The position numbers were made by a program, and so were the translations under genes. Positions 59,599 to 64,000 of a DNA stretch of 64,000 nucleotides are shown here, piece after piece; within the stretch, counting starts at the first letter, position 1, and every line of letters starts with the position of its first letter. Source of the stretch: Heliocidaris tuberculata (lineage: Eukaryota > Echinodermata > Echinoidea > Camarodonta > Echinometridae); the NCBI GenBank assembly GCA_025618425.1, contig CM046833.1, forward strand, positions 8,054,515 to 8,118,514, given 5' to 3'. Under the pieces are notes generated by a model. That model was not told the origin of the DNA. It made no database searches and worked only from the letters and a program-made list of their open reading frames with translations.

Positions 59599-60410
59599 GG
59601 AGAGATTGAGAGAAGACGAAGGCAATCATTATATTGATTAACTTTGCCCAGGATTGAAAAAAAAAATCACTGTTCCAGCTAATGCTGTAATCATAATTGC
59701 AAACCTTTAGCTCAGACAGGAATCGCCTGAGTTTTATAAGCTGATCGGTCGTTTATATATCAAGATATTTACGATTGAACATTGATGTCGGGATAAAGTA
59801 CCACCGAACCCTAAAGAACTCTTACGGTTGGCATACCTCGCTCTATCACAGAATACCGTACGGGCTGGAAACCCGCTCTGAAATCGCCAAGCGCTGGTGC
59901 TTGGTTTTTGTGACTGCAGCGCAGCGAAGAAGCCGAGCGACTTGCGCTAGCGATTGATCGCGATTTTCTCTTTTTTAGGATAGTAAACGGGTTCCATTTT
60001 CTCTCATACTTTCACATATCCTTAATTATATATGTAGTTAGAGGACTGCACACAATTCACTGGCATTTGAGCTGATTTTACAATTTTTCACAAAGTTAAT
60101 CAATCACTTTGGCTGGCATTTCAATTAATTATGTGGTGTTGTGTTGTTGTTTTTTGTTTCCACCAGTGCCGTTCTAGTTTTTTGTTGTTTTTTGTTGTTG
60201 TTTTTTTTGGGGGGAGCACACTATGATCGTTGAAATGCAATAGACATATTCTAGTCATACAGGATAAGAAGAATTGGAGAAGGGGAGAGAAAGGAATAAC
60301 AGGAGCAATAAAACATAAAGAACAATAAACTGTTAGGCAAGCCAATGCCATCGGAAACTCACTCTATTTTTAGAATAATTATATATTCTATTTATTTTGT
60401 TGTTATTGTT
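59350..60410. other. Non-coding stretch with AG microsatellite
   Basis: A (GA)n/(GT)n run spans 59554-59600. 59770-59960 is GC-richer and has a 60-codon ORF that I do not recognise. Nothing else is supported. Confidence 0.4.
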
Positions 60411-60414
60411 CCAG

Positions 60415-60608
60415 TACTACACCCTAGCCTTTCATACACATATACTGACAGAAGAGGGCGTACTTCCGGAATCAGTGAATGGTACCAAGAGCTTCTTTCT
60501 TTGAATTCATCAAGAAGATTGGCTCGGATCCGGGAAGACTGCATTATAGGCTCCATGCGATCGTTATGTAGAAGGCTCGGAGCTCCCTGCAGTGTTCACG
60601 CACAATAA
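60415..60608 (+). CDS. Possible terminal exon, 63 codons, three cysteines
   Basis: The acceptor 'ttgttgttattgttccag' ends at 60414. The open frame then runs LHPSLSYTYTDRRGRTSGIS, EWYQELLSLNSSRRLARIRE and DCIIGSMRSLCRRLGAPCSV before HAQ and a stop. Composition is more coding-like than the flanks, and dibasic pairs (RR) precede a three-Cys C-terminus, as in some secreted peptide precursors. I cannot assign a family and found no upstream exon. It may be chance. Confidence 0.3.
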
Positions 60609-60788
60609 GATCGCGTCCGTTCCGGATGCGTTCTTATGCACCGCTACATTTTGCTAAACTACCTAATTATAAGTCGATTAGGGCAGACCGCAAAGGAAGA
60701 AGGGGGGGGGGGGCGGTGTTGTGTTTTATATTGCTCAAAACTTAAAATTCAGTATCCGTTCCGATGTTAAACTAACACAAGCAGAATC

Positions 60789-62022
60789 ATTGCAGTGTCG
60801 TACTTCGACATTGCCTTGGGAACGTTCGCGTTCTGCATTAAAAAAAATTTTAAAAAAATATTCTTCTTCTTCTTCTTCTTCTTCTTCTTCTTCTTCTTCC
60901 ACCAAAATCCTATTCGTTTTGCACTTAGTGCTTGTGACTTCTCTTTAGGTCCCTTCCTCTTGTCCATTTCCTTTCAAATTTCATATACATATTCCTTTCC
61001 ATGTCATGTAATGCATCTAACTCTTCATTGTCCGAAATCACTCATGCATGACCATCCATTTTAGGGCCATTTTCATGCCTTTCTTTCTTCTGGCCTATCT
61101 CCGCTATCCCAGATGCTACAGACTTCTAACAAATTGCTCTAGATAGTGAAAGACTTGCTCTTCAACTTTCTTATTTTAACGTGCCCTTCAAAATGCCTCT
61201 TCATACTTAAAATTCAAATCCGAAATCGGCCATCTTAGGAAATGCTAAATTTCTTGAAATATTCATTTCCGAATGTGAAAAATTGCCATAACTTCCTTAT
61301 ATCAATTCATTTTAGTCTCAAATTTTTACTGCGGCTTCATTTTGTCATTTTTCATGACTCAGTCATCCCGCATAATATAAATAGCGCCATCTAAAACTTT
61401 AAAAATGGCTTTCTTCTTCTGTCCGTATCTCCGTACCCTTGTTTGGATGTAGATACTTCAAGATATATACCCTTTTCAGCCAAATAAAAAAATATGTACC
61501 TTATCACTGACCAACTTTGAGAAAATTGCCTGTAAAAATCACGATATTTACGTTTAACCCACGTCTTTGAAATTTGGTGGGTATGTGTATATATGTATTT
61601 GACAACTGTCAGACAAATTTGGTGAAAACTGGTGACGTCATCGCAAAGTTATTGTTGAAAAAACTCAATTTACCTGCTGTACATAATATTGAATAATATG
61701 CTTATTTTAAATGGCGCGCTAATGGCAGTCAGCTCAAAATGACCGCAATGAAATTTCCTTCTCAGGGATACCATATATGGTCTCACAGAAAATTTTCAGT
61801 AAATAGTGATTTAAGTCAGGTCATAATACGGATCCTGCACAGTTTCCGCCTATGCATTACACGTATTGTCTATGGGGAAAATTGGTTTCCCAACTTTGCC
61901 CCCTGAACGATCTTTATTTTTCTTGAAATTTTGCAGGCACATTAATTTTTTTGAGGCAAAATGAAGAGAATCTTGTCGCCGGATTTTTTTTAATCGGTCA
62001 AGCGTGACATTTTAGACGCCAC
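60789..62022 (+). repeat. ~1.2 kb repeat, copy A
   Basis: It starts with 'gcagtgtcgtacttcgacat', then (TTC)n, 'gtcccttcctct.gtccatttc', 'tcactcatgcatga' and, near its end, 'ccctgaacgatctttatttt' and 'cggtcaagcgtgacatttta'. The same order of blocks is found at 62692-64000. No ORF is maintained across copies. Confidence 0.85.
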
Positions 62023-62552
62023 TTTGTTCTATGAATCTATCATGCATCACACGCTTCGATAGGATTGTTATAAAAATATGAGAGTGGTCTCAAAATGACG
62101 GCTATGAAATGCTCTTTCGCATGATACCAAATACAGCACATAAAGAACAAAAAGAGCCAAGTTATTAGGAAATAAAACCATTTCAGTATATGTAATTTAA
62201 AGACATTTTCTTCAATACAATTCTACACAAAGCCGATGGGGCGTGGTATACTGTGAGTCACATATAGTGTGGAAGCCACATGACCAGAGGCTATGGAAAG
62301 GCATTTTATCCTTCTACCTTTCCCTATGTTATTCTTTGTTTCCATCCTTCTGTCATCTTGTCTTTCTATGTTTTACCCTACTGTCATTGTTCTATGATCT
62401 TTGATTTCTTGCTTTCGTTATGTTATGTTAAATATCACATAACCCCGATGTACCGCGCGTAGTTTACTATGCCTCATTGTGTTAAATTGAAGCCACCTGC
62501 ACCGGAGCCTGTGGAAATCCATTTGGGTCAGGGTGTGCGCCATCATCATCAT

Positions 62553-62755
62553 TGCAATGTCGTACTACGACATTGACCTGTTTCCGTTCGCGTTCTGACT
62601 TTCCTATTCTTCTTCTTCTTCTTCTTCTTTGCAATGTCGTACTACGACATTGACCTGTTTCCGTTCGCGTTCTGACTTTCCTATTCTTCTTTGCAATGTC
62701 GTACTACGACATTGACCTGTTTCCGTTCGCGTTCTGACTTTCCTATTCTTCTTCT
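62553..62755 (+). repeat. Triplicated block with near-perfect palindrome
   Basis: Three head-to-tail copies (starting about 62553, 62630 and 62692) of 'gcaatgtcgtactacgacat..tgacctgtttccgttcgcg', each followed by 'ctgactttcctattcttctt'. Differences in length come from TTC repeats. Each copy holds CAATGTCGTA-CTACGACATTG, palindromic apart from its centre. Confidence 0.9.
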
Positions 62756-64000
62756 TCTTCTTCTTCTTCTTCTTCTTGATCTTCTTACCTCAAACTCCTA
62801 TTCATTTTGCACGTAGTGCTTGTTCCTCCTAATTAGGTCCCTTCCTCTCGTCCATTTCATTTCAAATTTCATAGCCATCTTCCTTGCCATGTCTAGTTGT
62901 GCACCTGACTCTTCATTTTCCGAAATCACTCATGCATGAACATCCAGGCGCCATTTTGTCCATTTTCGGGCCATTTTCATGTCTTTCTTTCTTCTTGCCT
63001 ATCTCCACTATCCTACATGCTACAGACTTCTAACAAAGTGCTCTATATAGAGTAAGACTTGTTCTTCAACTTTCTTTTTTTTACCTAACCTTCAAAATTT
63101 CATCTTCATACTCTAAATTCAAATCCGAAATCGGCAACATTAAAAAACATTAAAATTCTTCAAATATTCATTCCCGAATTTCAAAACTTGCCATAACTTC
63201 CTCATATCAAGTCATTTTTGTCTCAAATTTTCACTGTGGCTTTATCTTGTCATTGCACACATCCCTGATCAGTTTCATGCTTCAATGATTCGACATAATA
63301 AAAATAGCGCCCTCTAAATTTTCCCAAATGGCTATTTTCTTGTGGCCGTATCTCCATCATGCCTGGCTAAAACCGTACCCTTTTTTGGATTTAGGTGCTT
63401 CAAGATATACTCTATTCAGCCAACTGAAATAATATATACCTTATCACAGACCAACTTGGAGAAAATTGCTCGTAAAAATCATGAAATTTACGGAAATGCC
63501 GAAATAACTTCAACTTGCTCTAAAATTGCGAAATTTAAACCTACATCTTTGAAACTTGGTAGGTGTGTGTATCAATGTATTTGACAACTGTCAGCTCAAT
63601 TTGGTAAAAATTGATGACGTCATCACGAAGTTATCGCAAAAAATCTCAAATTAATATGCATTACATAATATGGCGTAATATGCTTATTTTAAATGGCGCA
63701 CTAATGACATTCAGCTCAAAATGACTGCAATGAAATTCCCTTCTCAGAGATACCAAACACGGTATAGGGTCTCACAGAACATTTTCAGTAAATCGCGATT
63801 TAAGTCAGGTCATAATACGGATCCTGCAGAGTTTCCGCCCTTGCATTGCACGTATTGTCTATGGGGCAAATCGGGATCCCAACTTTGGCCCCCTGAACGA
63901 TCTTTATTTTTCTTGAAATTTTGCAGGCATATTCTTTGAGGCAAAATGAAGAGAATCTCGAAGCCGGATTTTTAAAATCGGTCTAGCGTGACATTTTAGA
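62692..64000 (+). repeat. ~1.3 kb repeat, copy B, runs off the right edge
   Basis: Alignable block by block to 60789-62022, with scattered substitutions, and still matching at the window end ('gtgacattttaga'). The 62023-62550 stretch between copies is unrelated AT-rich sequence. Confidence 0.85.

Noticed and set aside
60415..60608. Insulin/relaxin-like A chain
   Set aside because: Only three cysteines, and the adjacent CC pair required by the A-chain pattern is absent.

Overview
This window looks like animal nuclear DNA: AT-rich, intron-containing and full of transposons. The mixture of tRNA-derived SINEs, frameshifted non-LTR retrotransposons, a Ty3/Gypsy fragment, many short terminal-inverted-repeat elements and long poly-G/poly-C runs suggests a marine invertebrate, most likely an echinoderm such as a sea urchin. 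That assignment rests on repeat style from memory, not on a search. No bacterial, viral or CRISPR content is seen.

I can assemble one convincing protein-coding gene. It runs on the minus strand from 35894 down to 9669 in eleven exons. Every junction keeps frame, and together they give 1554 nt (517 aa plus stop). The order is signal peptide (exon 1), V-like Ig domain (exon 2), second Ig domain (exon 3), Ser/Thr-rich stalk (exon 4), transmembrane helix (exon 5), Pro-rich cytoplasmic exon (exon 6), then five short exons (7-11) carrying repeated tyrosine motifs of the form EYA(V/I)V. Exons 7-8 and 9-10 look like a duplicated two-exon cassette and exon 11 is a third, terminal EYAVV exon. The product is a predicted type I Ig-superfamily receptor with a multi-phosphotyrosine-type tail. 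An 87-codon unidentified exon-like ORF (13576-13313, same strand) sits in its 12.5 kb intron 6 and is phase-compatible with exon 6.

Layout: 1-2 kb, Ty3/Gypsy and LINE relics plus weak plus-strand exon candidates. 4.3-6.3 kb, MITEs and a fold-back element. 9.67-35.9 kb, the Ig receptor gene, whose introns hold SINEs, a mariner-type palindromic element, a 3.4 kb element with tandem-repeat arms, hAT-like elements and an inverted pair of ~355 bp satellite arrays carrying RFX X-box-like palindromes. 36-37 kb, a duplicated block upstream of the gene. 37.8-47.6 kb, LINE relics, including an L1-like insertion nested in another LINE with a target duplication, and a second X-box array split by a TTAA-flanked palindromic MITE. 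48.9-58.3 kb, a dense nest of hAT-like elements, several with clear 8 bp target-site duplications. 53.8-59.3 kb also holds a ~0.7 kb duplicated block. 60.4-64 kb, a possible small terminal exon and a ~1.2 kb family present twice, with a short triplicated palindrome.

Only the receptor gene offers a coherent biological role: cell-surface recognition linked to tyrosine-phosphorylation signalling, with tail diversity created by exon-cassette duplication. Most of the remainder is transposon history.
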